Shown here piece after piece: positions 8,550-16,185 of a DNA stretch of 64,000 bases. Position numbers and translations under genes: made by a program. Position 1 is the stretch's first letter. Each line of letters opens with the position of its first letter. The stretch comes from JASHPR01 sp963833885. GTDB lineage: Bacteria; Actinomycetota; Actinomycetes; Streptosporangiales; Streptosporangiaceae. The stretch lies in NCBI GenBank assembly GCA_963833885.1, contig CAWHZU010000036.1, forward strand, positions 186,001-250,000, in the 5' to 3' direction. The notes beneath the pieces are model-generated. The model ran no database searches. It was not told where the DNA came from and was given only the letters and a program-made list of their open reading frames with translations.

Positions 8550-9606
8550 TGACCTGTTCGCCGAGGCGGAGAGGCAGCTCAACATCTGCAACTCATGCCG
8601 GTACTGCGAAGGCTATTGCGCGGTGTTCCCCGCGCTGGAGCGCCGCACCGTGCTGGAGACCGGCGACATCACCCAGCTCGCCAGCCTCTGCCATGACTGC
8701 CGGGCCTGCTTCCAGGCCTGTATGTACGCGCCGCCGCACGAGTTCGCCGTCGACCCGCCGGCCATCCTCACCGCGGTGCGGCAGGCCAGCTATCGCCACT
8801 ACCTTCCGTCGCCGGGCTGGCTGCGGCCGGCCTGGCGGGACGGGCGGGGCGCCCGGGCAACGGCGGCCATCGGTGTCGCCGCCGCCCTGCTGGCCCTGGT
8901 CGCGGTCACCGAAGGCATCGGCGCGCTGCTGCGCCACCGCGGCCCGTATCAGGTCATCCCTTACCCGGCGCTGCTCGTGACCGTGGCGCTGCCGACGGCC
9001 TGGAGCGCGGCGGTCATGCTCCGCGCGCTCACCGGGTACTGGCACGACACGCACGGGCCGCTGCGTGATCTCGCCAACTTGAGGGCGCTGGCCACGGCGC
9101 TGCGCCGCGCGGCCCGCCTGGAGTACCTGCGCGGCGGCGGCGCCGAATGCCCCTACCCCGGCGATGACCCGTCGCCGGCCCGGCGGCGGCTGCACGGGGC
9201 CGTCGCCTGGGGTTTCGCAACCTGCTTCGCCGCCACGCTGGCGGCCGCGTTCCTGCAGGACGTCCTTGGCATCGGCCCGCCCTACCCGCTGCTGTCCGCC
9301 CCGGTCATCCTGGGCACGGCCGGCGGGATCAGCATGCTGGCCGGGTGCGCCGGGCTGATGATGCTCAAGCGGCGCGACGACCCGCCACCCAGCGTGGGAG
9401 ATTACGGCCTGATCGTCGGCCTCGGCCTGCTGGCGCTGACCGGCATGCTCACCCTCGTGTTCCGGGACACCCCCGCCTACGGCCTGATCCTGATCGCCCA
9501 CCTGGCGACGATCGTGATCTGCTTCGCCATCGCGCCCTACACCAGGATGGTGCACGCCGTGTACCGCTTCCTGGCGATCGTCGCGGACGTCCTCGAGCAG
9601 GCCTAG
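8536..9606 (+). CDS. tcuB: TcuB/CitB-like iron-sulfur membrane electron-transfer protein
   Basis: 356 aa. The N-terminal 80 residues hold two four-cysteine clusters, CNSCRYCEGYC and CHDCRACFQAC, which fit two [4Fe-4S] centres. The rest has about six hydrophobic segments with conserved His residues (RHYLP, YWHDTHGPL, IAHLATIV) that could bind heme. This is the architecture of TcuB/CitB, the membrane partner that re-oxidises the flavin of TcuA and delivers electrons to the respiratory chain. It overlaps the tcuA-like gene by 14 bp, which implies coupled translation. It is the last gene of the rightward operon. Confidence 0.87.
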   Translation: MPTPDDLFAEAERQLNICNSCRYCEGYCAVFPALERRTVLETGDITQLASLCHDCRACFQACMYAPPHEFAVDPPAILTAVRQASYRHYLPSPGWLRPAWRDGRGARATAAIGVAAALLALVAVTEGIGALLRHRGPYQVIPYPALLVTVALPTAWSAAVMLRALTGYWHDTHGPLRDLANLRALATALRRAARLEYLRGGGAECPYPGDDPSPARRRLHGAVAWGFATCFAATLAAAFLQDVLGIGPPYPLLSAPVILGTAGGISMLAGCAGLMMLKRRDDPPPSVGDYGLIVGLGLLALTGMLTLVFRDTPAYGLILIAHLATIVICFAIAPYTRMVHAVYRFLAIVADVLEQA

Positions 9607-9646
9607 CCGATCAGGTCGCCGGGCCGCAGGCCCGATGCGACTCAAG

Positions 9647-9665
9647 ACAGACGTCTGACGTCTGT
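9647..9665. promoter_or_regulatory. 19-bp perfect inverted repeat, probable operator
   Basis: ACAGACGTCTGACGTCTGT: eight-base arms around CTG, with the octamer AGACGTCT inside. It lies 72-90 bp before the ATG of the GH4-like gene, in the only sizeable gap of that operon's upstream region. The GntR/UTRA regulator at the end of the operon is the natural candidate to bind it. Confidence 0.75.
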
Positions 9666-9736
9666 CGTCTATTGACTGATGGCTAACTGAGATCTTAGGC
9701 TCGGTGCGTGAGTTCCCGCAGGCAGAGCAGCCGACC

Positions 9737-10966
9737 ATGAAGATCGCAATTCTGGGCGGCAGCGGCATAGCCACCCCGCAGCTGATTGACGAGCTGGCCA
9801 GGCTGGGCCCGGACCTGAGCGCCTGCCTGATCGGCCGCAGTCACGACAAGCTGCAGATCGTGGCGGCAGCCGCGGCCAGACGGAATCCCGGTGTGCGGAT
9901 CGTCACCGCCAGCAGCGTGGCAGACGGGGTCCGCGGCGCCGATCTGGTGCTGAACCAGGTCCGGGTCGGCGGCCTGGACGGCCGGGCCTGGGACGAGAAG
10001 GCCCCGACCGAGTTCGGGATGATCGGCGAGGAGACCGTGGGGGCTGGGGGGTTCGCCCTCGGCTACCGCACTCTGCCGGTTGTCAGAGCGATGGCCAGAG
10101 CCGTCAGTGAGGTGGCCCCCGATGCCTGGTTCGTCAACCTGACGAACCCGGCCGGCCTGGTGCTGTCCGCGCTCGCGGCGGAAACGTCGCTTCGCGCGAT
10201 CTCGCTCTGCGACATCCCGGTCTCGATGACCCTGGCCATCGACCGGATCATGCCAGCGGTGCGCCCGCACTTCTTCGGCACGAACCACGCAAGCGCCGTG
10301 GTAGCCGCCGAGGACGACGGCGGGCGTGATCGCCTGCCCGAGCTCGCCGGCCGGGCCGCCGGCGGCGGGCCCGCCGCGGAGTGGGCACGGCGTGCCGGGG
10401 TCGTCGCCAGTCCGTACCTGCGCTACTACGTTGATCCGTCGCTGCGCCCCGCCGCGCCTGCGGTCCGCTCGCGTGCCGACGACCTGCTGAATCTGCAAGC
10501 CGCCGTGCTCGACCGGTACCGCGCCGGGGATGCCGCCAGCGGCGACGCCGCTATCGCGGAACGCAACCCGCACTGGTACGCGGAGGTCGTCGCGCCGGTG
10601 ATCGCGACCCTGCTGGGCGGCAGCGAACCGGGGAGATTCGTCGTTCAGCTCCCGAACAACGGCCTGGTGCCCTTTCTGCGCCCGTCCGCCGCCGTCGAGG
10701 TGACCGCCGAGGTTGGCCGGGACGGCGTCAAGCCGCTGCCGGTTCCCGACATCCCCGCCGAGCTCAAGGTGCTGACCCTGCAGCTCACCGAGGCAGACGA
10801 GCTCACCCGGCGCGCATCGCTGTCCGCGGACCCGGAACTGGCCGTCCGTGCGCTCGCCCTTAATCCGCTGGTCCCCGACGAGAGGTCCGCCCGGTCCTTC
10901 TGGCAGGCCGTGGCCGGCCGCTGGCCCGGCCCCAACCGCCAGGACAGCCAGCGATCTTGGAAATGA
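9737..10966 (+). CDS. Glycoside hydrolase family 4-like NAD-dependent enzyme (6-phospho-glycosidase type)
   Basis: 409 aa from the ATG at 9737, which places the NAD motif MKIAILGGSGIATPQLI at the N-terminus as in GH4. A GTG 33 nt upstream is an alternative. Family signatures follow: NLTNPAGLVL, the metal-site cysteine in SLCDIP and the metal-site histidine in FFGTNHAS. GH4 enzymes use NAD+ and a divalent metal for redox-assisted cleavage of glycosidic bonds, usually of 6-phosphorylated sugars. It starts an operon with an aminotransferase, a permease, a ROK kinase and a GntR regulator, which suits processing of an imported glycoside. The exact substrate is unknown. Confidence 0.82.
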   Translation: MKIAILGGSGIATPQLIDELARLGPDLSACLIGRSHDKLQIVAAAAARRNPGVRIVTASSVADGVRGADLVLNQVRVGGLDGRAWDEKAPTEFGMIGEETVGAGGFALGYRTLPVVRAMARAVSEVAPDAWFVNLTNPAGLVLSALAAETSLRAISLCDIPVSMTLAIDRIMPAVRPHFFGTNHASAVVAAEDDGGRDRLPELAGRAAGGGPAAEWARRAGVVASPYLRYYVDPSLRPAAPAVRSRADDLLNLQAAVLDRYRAGDAASGDAAIAERNPHWYAEVVAPVIATLLGGSEPGRFVVQLPNNGLVPFLRPSAAVEVTAEVGRDGVKPLPVPDIPAELKVLTLQLTEADELTRRASLSADPELAVRALALNPLVPDERSARSFWQAVAGRWPGPNRQDSQRSWK

Positions 10967-10975
10967 GGATTCACC

Positions 10976-12094
10976 ATGACAAGGCGCGTTGTCCCGCTCG
11001 ACGACCTCGAGCGGCTCTACGCGGAGCAGGCGGACGAGATCCGCTCCGCGGTAGAGAAGGTGCTGGCCTCCGGCCGGTACACCTTCACCAAAGGAAAGGA
11101 AGTCGAGTCCTTCGAGCGGGCCTTCGCCGATTACATCGGCACCGGCGACTGTGTTGGCGTCAGTTCCGGGACGGCCGCGCTCTGGCTGGCGCTCGACGCC
11201 CTGGGTATCGGGCCAGGCGACGAGGTCATCGTGCCCGCCAACACGTATGTGGCCAGCGTCTTTGTCATCTCCTACCTGGGCGCCACTCCGGTGCTCGCCG
11301 ACGTCGGTGAAGCCACGTTCACGCTGGACCCCGCCGCCGTCGAGACGGTCATCACGTCACGTACCGCGGCGCTGCTGCCGGTTCACCTGTTCGGCGCGCC
11401 GTGTGACATGGACGCGCTGAGCCGGATCGCGGCGTCGGCTGGGCTCGCGATCGTCGAGGACGCCGCGCAGGCGCACGGCGCCACGCTGCACGGCAAGCGG
11501 GTCGGCACCTTCGGCGCGGCCGGCTGCTTCAGCTTCTACCCGACCAAGAACCTGGGCGCGATGGGGGACGGCGGCGCGCTCACGACCGATGACCCGGCCG
11601 TGGCGGCGTCGGTGCGGCGGCAGCGGTACATGGGCCAGGAGAGCAAGTACACCCACCTGACCATCGGCTACCAGGAGCGGCTGGACGAGATCCAGGCCGC
11701 GGTGCTGGCCACCCGGCTGCCGCGGCTCGACGCCTGGAACGCGCAGCGGCGGCACCAGGCCCATCTGTACAACGAGCTGCTGGCCGGCACCCCGGTGGCG
11801 GCTCAGGCCGAACCGGACGATTCCGAGTGCGTCTACTACGTCTACACGGTGCGGACGCCCCGCCGGGACGAGCTTGCCGAGTACCTCTCCGCCCGCGGCG
11901 TGGAAACCGGCCTCTTCTATCCGAAGGCGATCTACGAACAGCCGGCATACGAAGGCAAGTGGCAGGCCGGGGACTACCCCGTCACCCAGCGCCTGCAACC
12001 GGAGATCCTCTCGCTGCCTGTCTTCCCCGGCTACTCCGACGACGACATTGCCTACGTCGCCGACGCCGTAAGGCAGTTCTTTACCGCCAGTTAG
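10976..12094 (+). CDS. DegT/DnrJ/EryC1/StrS family PLP aminotransferase
   Basis: 372 aa, the usual family length. Visible are the SSGTAALWLALDALGIGPGDEV block, the EDAAQAHGA motif that contacts PLP, and the Schiff-base lysine K191 in FYPTKNLGAMGDGG. The C-terminal half keeps YMGQESKY and IQAAVLATRLPRLDAWN. These enzymes aminate keto-sugars with glutamate. Here the gene is the second in an operon with GH4, APC permease and ROK kinase genes rather than in a sugar-nucleotide cluster. It may therefore deaminate or aminate an amino-sugar during catabolism, or belong to a small glycoside pathway. That role is inference. Confidence 0.9.
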   Translation: MTRRVVPLDDLERLYAEQADEIRSAVEKVLASGRYTFTKGKEVESFERAFADYIGTGDCVGVSSGTAALWLALDALGIGPGDEVIVPANTYVASVFVISYLGATPVLADVGEATFTLDPAAVETVITSRTAALLPVHLFGAPCDMDALSRIAASAGLAIVEDAAQAHGATLHGKRVGTFGAAGCFSFYPTKNLGAMGDGGALTTDDPAVAASVRRQRYMGQESKYTHLTIGYQERLDEIQAAVLATRLPRLDAWNAQRRHQAHLYNELLAGTPVAAQAEPDDSECVYYVYTVRTPRRDELAEYLSARGVETGLFYPKAIYEQPAYEGKWQAGDYPVTQRLQPEILSLPVFPGYSDDDIAYVADAVRQFFTAS

Positions 12095-12142
12095 GCGGCT
12101 AGATCACTACCTCTCAGAGCGGCCAGATCACTACCTCTCAGA
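12095..12142. repeat. 24-bp tandem duplication at a gene junction
   Basis: Two adjacent 24-bp copies (12095-12118 and 12119-12142) differ by one base. They fill most of the space between the aminotransferase stop (12092-12094) and the APC permease start at 12155. The ribosome-binding site AGAAGGGCGG begins at the end of the second copy. Confidence 0.95.
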
Positions 12143-12154
12143 AGGGCGGTCCGG

Positions 12155-13681
12155 ATGAGCTCGGAACCTGACGCTGGGAAATCTGCCGGCCGACAGGAAG
12201 AACCTGGCAAGCTGCGCGCCGGATCCATCGGCGTGCCATCGGCGATGGTGATGTCCATCGCCATCATGGCCCCCGCGGCCGGGATGATCTTCCTGCCGCA
12301 GGTCGTGGCCAGTCATGCCGGCGCCGCTGTGCCGCTGGTCTACCTGATGTCGCTGATCGCGTGCTTGTTCATCGCGGGCACCATCACCCAGTTCGCCCGG
12401 CTGGTGCCGCACGCGGGCTCCTTCTACGCCTATGACGCGGTCGGGCTCGGCCGGACCACCGGGTTCGTGTCCGGGTGGCTGCTGATGGCGGGCTACTTCG
12501 TCTTCTACCCGCAGAACCTCCTGGCGGCGGCGTACTTCACGTCGTCAACGCTGCGCGAGGAACTGGGCTGGAACGTCAACTGGTCGGTCTGGGCCGTGCT
12601 GTTCGCGATAGCGATCTGGCTGCTGTCCACCCGGGGCATCCGCACATCGATGCGCACCGACCTGACCGTGGTCGGAGCGGAAAGCCTGATCATCCTCATC
12701 GTGGTCATCGGCATCCTGGTCGCGGGCGGCGCGCACGGCAACACCGCGGCGGTGTTCACCCCGTCGGCGACCGACGGGAAGGGCTGGAACGGGATCTTCC
12801 TCGGCATGGTGTTCGCGATGCTGACGTTCGTGGGCTTCGAGGGTGCCGCCACGCTGGGCGAGGAGACCGGCGACGCGCGGCGGAACGTGCCCAGGGCGAT
12901 CTGGGCCGCGGTGATCGGCTGCGGCCTGTTCTTCCTGCTGACCTCCTACGCCCTGGCCATCGGCTACGGGCCGCACGGCGGGGCGGCGTTCGCCACCGCG
13001 TCCGGCACCCCGATGTACGACCTGGCCGTGAAGTACGTGGGCTCCGGGCTGGGTGTCGCGGTCAACATCGCCGGCATCGTCAGCGCCTTCGCGGTATGCC
13101 TTGCCTGCAACAACGCCTCCACGCGGGTGCTGTTCGCGATGGGCCGCGACGACGTGCTGCCCGGCGGCCTTGGCCGGACCCACAAGGTATTCCGGACGCC
13201 GGCGCGGGCGATCAACCTGGTCGGCTTCGCCGCACTGGCGCTGTCGCTCCTGGTTGGCCTGGCCGTCGGCCCCTATCCCAGCGGCTACGCCGACGTCGGG
13301 CAGTTCGGCACGATCCCGATCCTGATCCTCTACATCCTGGCCTGCCTGTCACTGATTGTGTACATGCGCCGGCTGCGCGCTGCCGGGAAGGTCCGGTATA
13401 ACCTGTTCAAACACCTGATCGCGCCGGTGATCGGCATCGTCATCGTGTTCCTGCCGATCTACGGCTCGGTCTGGCCGTGGCCGCCGTGGCCGCTGAACCT
13501 GATCACGATCCTGATCTTCGTGTTCCTCGTGGCCGGCATCGGGATCGGGCTGGCGCTCCGCAGCCGGCCGGATCACCTGGGTGACCGGATCGCGTTCCTG
13601 CTGGCCACCGGCGGTGACGCCGAGGCCGAGAGCGTCGAGGGAGAGGGGCCGGCCGCGACGACCGCAACGGGCAGGACATGA
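12155..13681 (+). CDS. APC-superfamily amino acid/polyamine permease
   Basis: 508 aa with about 12 hydrophobic segments and hydrophilic ends. The N-terminal GSIGVPSAMVMSIAIMAPAAGMIF and the downstream FVGFEGAATLGEETGDARRNVPRAI (the glutamate-rich loop after TM6) are typical of APC permeases. The ATG has AGAAGGGCGG upstream. It overlaps the ROK gene by ATGA. It would import an amino acid, an amine or an amino-sugar-like compound by cation symport or exchange. The adjoining aminotransferase supports a nitrogen-containing substrate. Confidence 0.9.
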   Translation: MSSEPDAGKSAGRQEEPGKLRAGSIGVPSAMVMSIAIMAPAAGMIFLPQVVASHAGAAVPLVYLMSLIACLFIAGTITQFARLVPHAGSFYAYDAVGLGRTTGFVSGWLLMAGYFVFYPQNLLAAAYFTSSTLREELGWNVNWSVWAVLFAIAIWLLSTRGIRTSMRTDLTVVGAESLIILIVVIGILVAGGAHGNTAAVFTPSATDGKGWNGIFLGMVFAMLTFVGFEGAATLGEETGDARRNVPRAIWAAVIGCGLFFLLTSYALAIGYGPHGGAAFATASGTPMYDLAVKYVGSGLGVAVNIAGIVSAFAVCLACNNASTRVLFAMGRDDVLPGGLGRTHKVFRTPARAINLVGFAALALSLLVGLAVGPYPSGYADVGQFGTIPILILYILACLSLIVYMRRLRAAGKVRYNLFKHLIAPVIGIVIVFLPIYGSVWPWPPWPLNLITILIFVFLVAGIGIGLALRSRPDHLGDRIAFLLATGGDAEAESVEGEGPAATTATGRT

Positions 13682-14736
13682 CCGAGGCCAACCTGGACAG
13701 CAGCGCACCCTGGGACATGACTCCCCGGCAGAGCGTCGCACAGGCCGCCGGGCAGAACGTCTTCGGTGTCGTCGACGTCGGCGGGACGAAGATCGTGGCG
13801 GGAGTCGCCTCCGCCACCGACATCCTGCGAACCGAGCGGCTCTCCACCCACGCCCTGCGCGGGCCCGACGACATCGTGGACAGGATCGCCCGGGCGCTGA
13901 CCGGACTGCGGCTTCCCGGCCTGCCCTCGATGTCGGCGGTTGGGCTGTCGGTGCCGGGGCCGCTCGATCGCCGCAGCGGCGTCGTGCACTTCACCCCGAA
14001 CCTGCTGTGGCAGCACTACCCGGTCGCGGACCGGCTGTCGCAGCGGCTCGGCGGGATCCCGGTCCTGATCGACGACGACGCCAACTGCGCGGCTCTGGGC
14101 GAGGCCTGGCAGGGCACCGGGAAGGGCTTTGCGCACCTGGTCTGCCTGACCATCGGCACCGGAATCGGCGGCGCGATCATCATTGACGGCGCGCTCGTGC
14201 ACGGCCACCAGGACCTGGCGGGCGAGATCGGGCACATGGCCATCGTGCCGGACGGCCCGCCGTGTGCCTGCGGGCACAGCGGCTGCCTGGAAGCCGTCGC
14301 CTCGGGCGCGGCGATCGGCCGGCTCGGCGCGGCCCTGCTCACCCAGAACGAATCCCCGGCGCTCGCCCGGCTTGCTCAAACTCGCGGCGGCCAGGTCGAT
14401 GCTGACCTGGTGTTCCAGGCTGCGGCTAGCAACGACGCGGCGTGCCAGGCCGTGCTCGGCAAGGTCGCCGAGCACCTGGGCGCCGCCATCGCCTCGCTCG
14501 TCCAGGTCCTCAACCCGCAGGCCGTCGTGCTCGGCGGCGGGGTGATGAGCCCGGAGAACGCGGCCTGGCTGATTCCCGCGATCCAGGCCAAGATGAACCG
14601 GCACCTGTTCGAAGTCCAGCGCGGAGGCGTGCAGGTCCTGCGCGGAGAACTCGGGGACGTCGCCGGGCTCTGGGGAGCCTTGCAACTTGTCGCCCCATTA
14701 ACACGAGCCGTTCTTCCGACCGGCATGCTTGGGTGA
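13678..14736 (+). CDS. ROK family sugar kinase
   Basis: 352 aa. The ATP phosphate-binding motif DVGGTKI is at residues 33-39. The catalytic region is LIDDDANCAALGEAW, and the family zinc site is visible as CACGHSGCLEAVASG with GTGIGGA before it. No DNA-binding domain precedes the kinase fold, so it is a kinase rather than a ROK repressor. The ATGA overlap with the permease and TGATG overlap with the GntR gene place it in the same transcript. It probably phosphorylates the sugar released or imported by this operon. Confidence 0.9.
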   Translation: MTEANLDSSAPWDMTPRQSVAQAAGQNVFGVVDVGGTKIVAGVASATDILRTERLSTHALRGPDDIVDRIARALTGLRLPGLPSMSAVGLSVPGPLDRRSGVVHFTPNLLWQHYPVADRLSQRLGGIPVLIDDDANCAALGEAWQGTGKGFAHLVCLTIGTGIGGAIIIDGALVHGHQDLAGEIGHMAIVPDGPPCACGHSGCLEAVASGAAIGRLGAALLTQNESPALARLAQTRGGQVDADLVFQAAASNDAACQAVLGKVAEHLGAAIASLVQVLNPQAVVLGGGVMSPENAAWLIPAIQAKMNRHLFEVQRGGVQVLRGELGDVAGLWGALQLVAPLTRAVLPTGMLG

Positions 14737-15509
14737 TGGCGCGGAAGGACTCACTGAACCACATCACGCCGGTGGTCACCGATAACAGGCCACTCGCGGC
14801 ACGCCTGGCCGACCTGCTGCGCGAGGGCATCGCCGACGGACGGTTCGGGCGCGGGGAGCAGCTCCCGTCCGAAGAACAGCTATCGGCCTCCTACCGGGTG
14901 GGCCGGACCACGGTCCGCGAGGCGCTCAAGGAGCTGGAAAGCGAAGGCGCCGTCCAGGTCCGGCGCGGCCGAGGGCGGTTCGTATCGTCTGCTCCGCCGG
15001 TATTCCGGCCGATTACCCGGCTGGAGAGCGTGACCGAGATGCTCGCCGCGCAGGGATACACCGTCGCCAACCGCGTGCTGTCGGTCCAGACGCGGAAGCC
15101 GACGGCGGACGAGCGCGACCAGCTTGGCCTGGGCGAGGATGCCTCCGTCGTGCAGCTGGAACGCCTTCGCCTGGCCGAGGACGAGCCGCTGATCTACTCG
15201 GTCGACATCCTGCCGGCCGAGCTCGTTCCGGAGAGCCTGACGCAGGCGTGGGGGGAGTCGCTGTTCGTGCACCTTGAGCAGGCCGGCCTCACTCCGACCT
15301 CCTCGGCGAGCATCTTCCGGGCGAGCCACCTCCCCGAAGACGTCCGGGAGGTCACCGGGCTCGACCCGTTCCTGCCGTGGCTGCTCATGGTCCAGGTGCA
15401 CCTGGCCGGGGACGGGACTCCTGTCCTGTACTCCCACGACTATTACCGGGGCGACCGGTTCTCGTTCGAGGTCCTGCGCCGGGCCGAGGCGAAGAGCCGA
15501 GCAATCTGA
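14736..15509 (+). CDS. GntR family transcriptional regulator with UTRA domain (HutC subfamily)
   Basis: 257 aa. Residues about 15-85 form the winged helix: LADLLREGIADGRFGRGEQLPSE and then VGRTTVREALKELESEGAV. The rest matches the UTRA ligand-binding fold, with VVQLERLRLAEDEPLIYSVDILP and RGDRFSFEVLRR at the end. It overlaps the ROK gene by TGATG and closes the operon, so it is probably the local, ligand-responsive repressor acting at the dyad at 9647-9665. The ligand is likely a sugar phosphate or amine from the pathway. Confidence 0.92.
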   Translation: MARKDSLNHITPVVTDNRPLAARLADLLREGIADGRFGRGEQLPSEEQLSASYRVGRTTVREALKELESEGAVQVRRGRGRFVSSAPPVFRPITRLESVTEMLAAQGYTVANRVLSVQTRKPTADERDQLGLGEDASVVQLERLRLAEDEPLIYSVDILPAELVPESLTQAWGESLFVHLEQAGLTPTSSASIFRASHLPEDVREVTGLDPFLPWLLMVQVHLAGDGTPVLYSHDYYRGDRFSFEVLRRAEAKSRAI

Positions 15510-15581
15510 CGGCCGGCCCGGCCTCCGGAGATGGCGAGATCACGACCTGCCGCGCGGAATAAATCCGTGAGGTTCCTCATT

Positions 15582-16121
15582 ATGACGTCCATCAACGTAA
15601 TGCCTGTCACGGGCGGATCGGTGGCAGAGGCAGATCGGCGGCAGAGGATGCCAGAGGCAGCGATGATCACAGCCGAGCAGCTGGGCGAACGGTATCTCGC
15701 CGTCCATCACCGGATGTTCCGGGCGGTCAACGACGAGATGAGCGGGTGCGGCCTGTCCATCGCCCGCACCAAGGTGCTGCGGCGCCTGCGCGAGCAGGGG
15801 CCGGTCCGGCAGAACGCGCTGGCTACCGGCTTCGGGCTCTCGCCGCACTCCATCACCGACATCGTTGACGGGCTGGAGCGGGCCGGCCTGGCCGAGCGCC
15901 GGCCGGACCCCACCGACCGCCGTGCCAAGCTCGTGGCCATCACCGAAGTGGGCGAGGCCTGCCTGGACGTGGCGAACGCCACCCGGGAGCGCATGCTCGA
16001 CCAGATCTTCGGTGTGCTGAGCGAGGACGACCGGGCGGCGTTGCTGCGCCTGCTCGACAGCCTTGACGAAGCGGCGAAGAAGCTCACCGCCGCGCCGGAC
16101 CGGGTCGCGGTGACGGCATGA
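15582..16121 (+). CDS. MarR family transcriptional regulator
   Basis: 179 aa from the ATG at 15582, which has GTGAGG about 9 bp upstream. An internal ATG at 15663 would give 152 aa and also fits family length, so the start is uncertain. The winged helix reads KVLRRLREQGPVRQNALATGFGLSPHSITDIVDGLERAGLAERRPDPTDRRAKLV, a textbook MarR core with the basic wing. It lies 64 bp before a DHA2-type exporter in the same direction, the usual arrangement for a drug-responsive repressor of an efflux pump. The inducer is not visible from sequence. Confidence 0.9.
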   Translation: MTSINVMPVTGGSVAEADRRQRMPEAAMITAEQLGERYLAVHHRMFRAVNDEMSGCGLSIARTKVLRRLREQGPVRQNALATGFGLSPHSITDIVDGLERAGLAERRPDPTDRRAKLVAITEVGEACLDVANATRERMLDQIFGVLSEDDRAALLRLLDSLDEAAKKLTAAPDRVAVTA

Positions 16122-16185
16122 CCGCCGGACGTCCGGAGCTCACGACCCGAACATTCCAGGTATCTCCGATGGGGGCCAGCTCACC

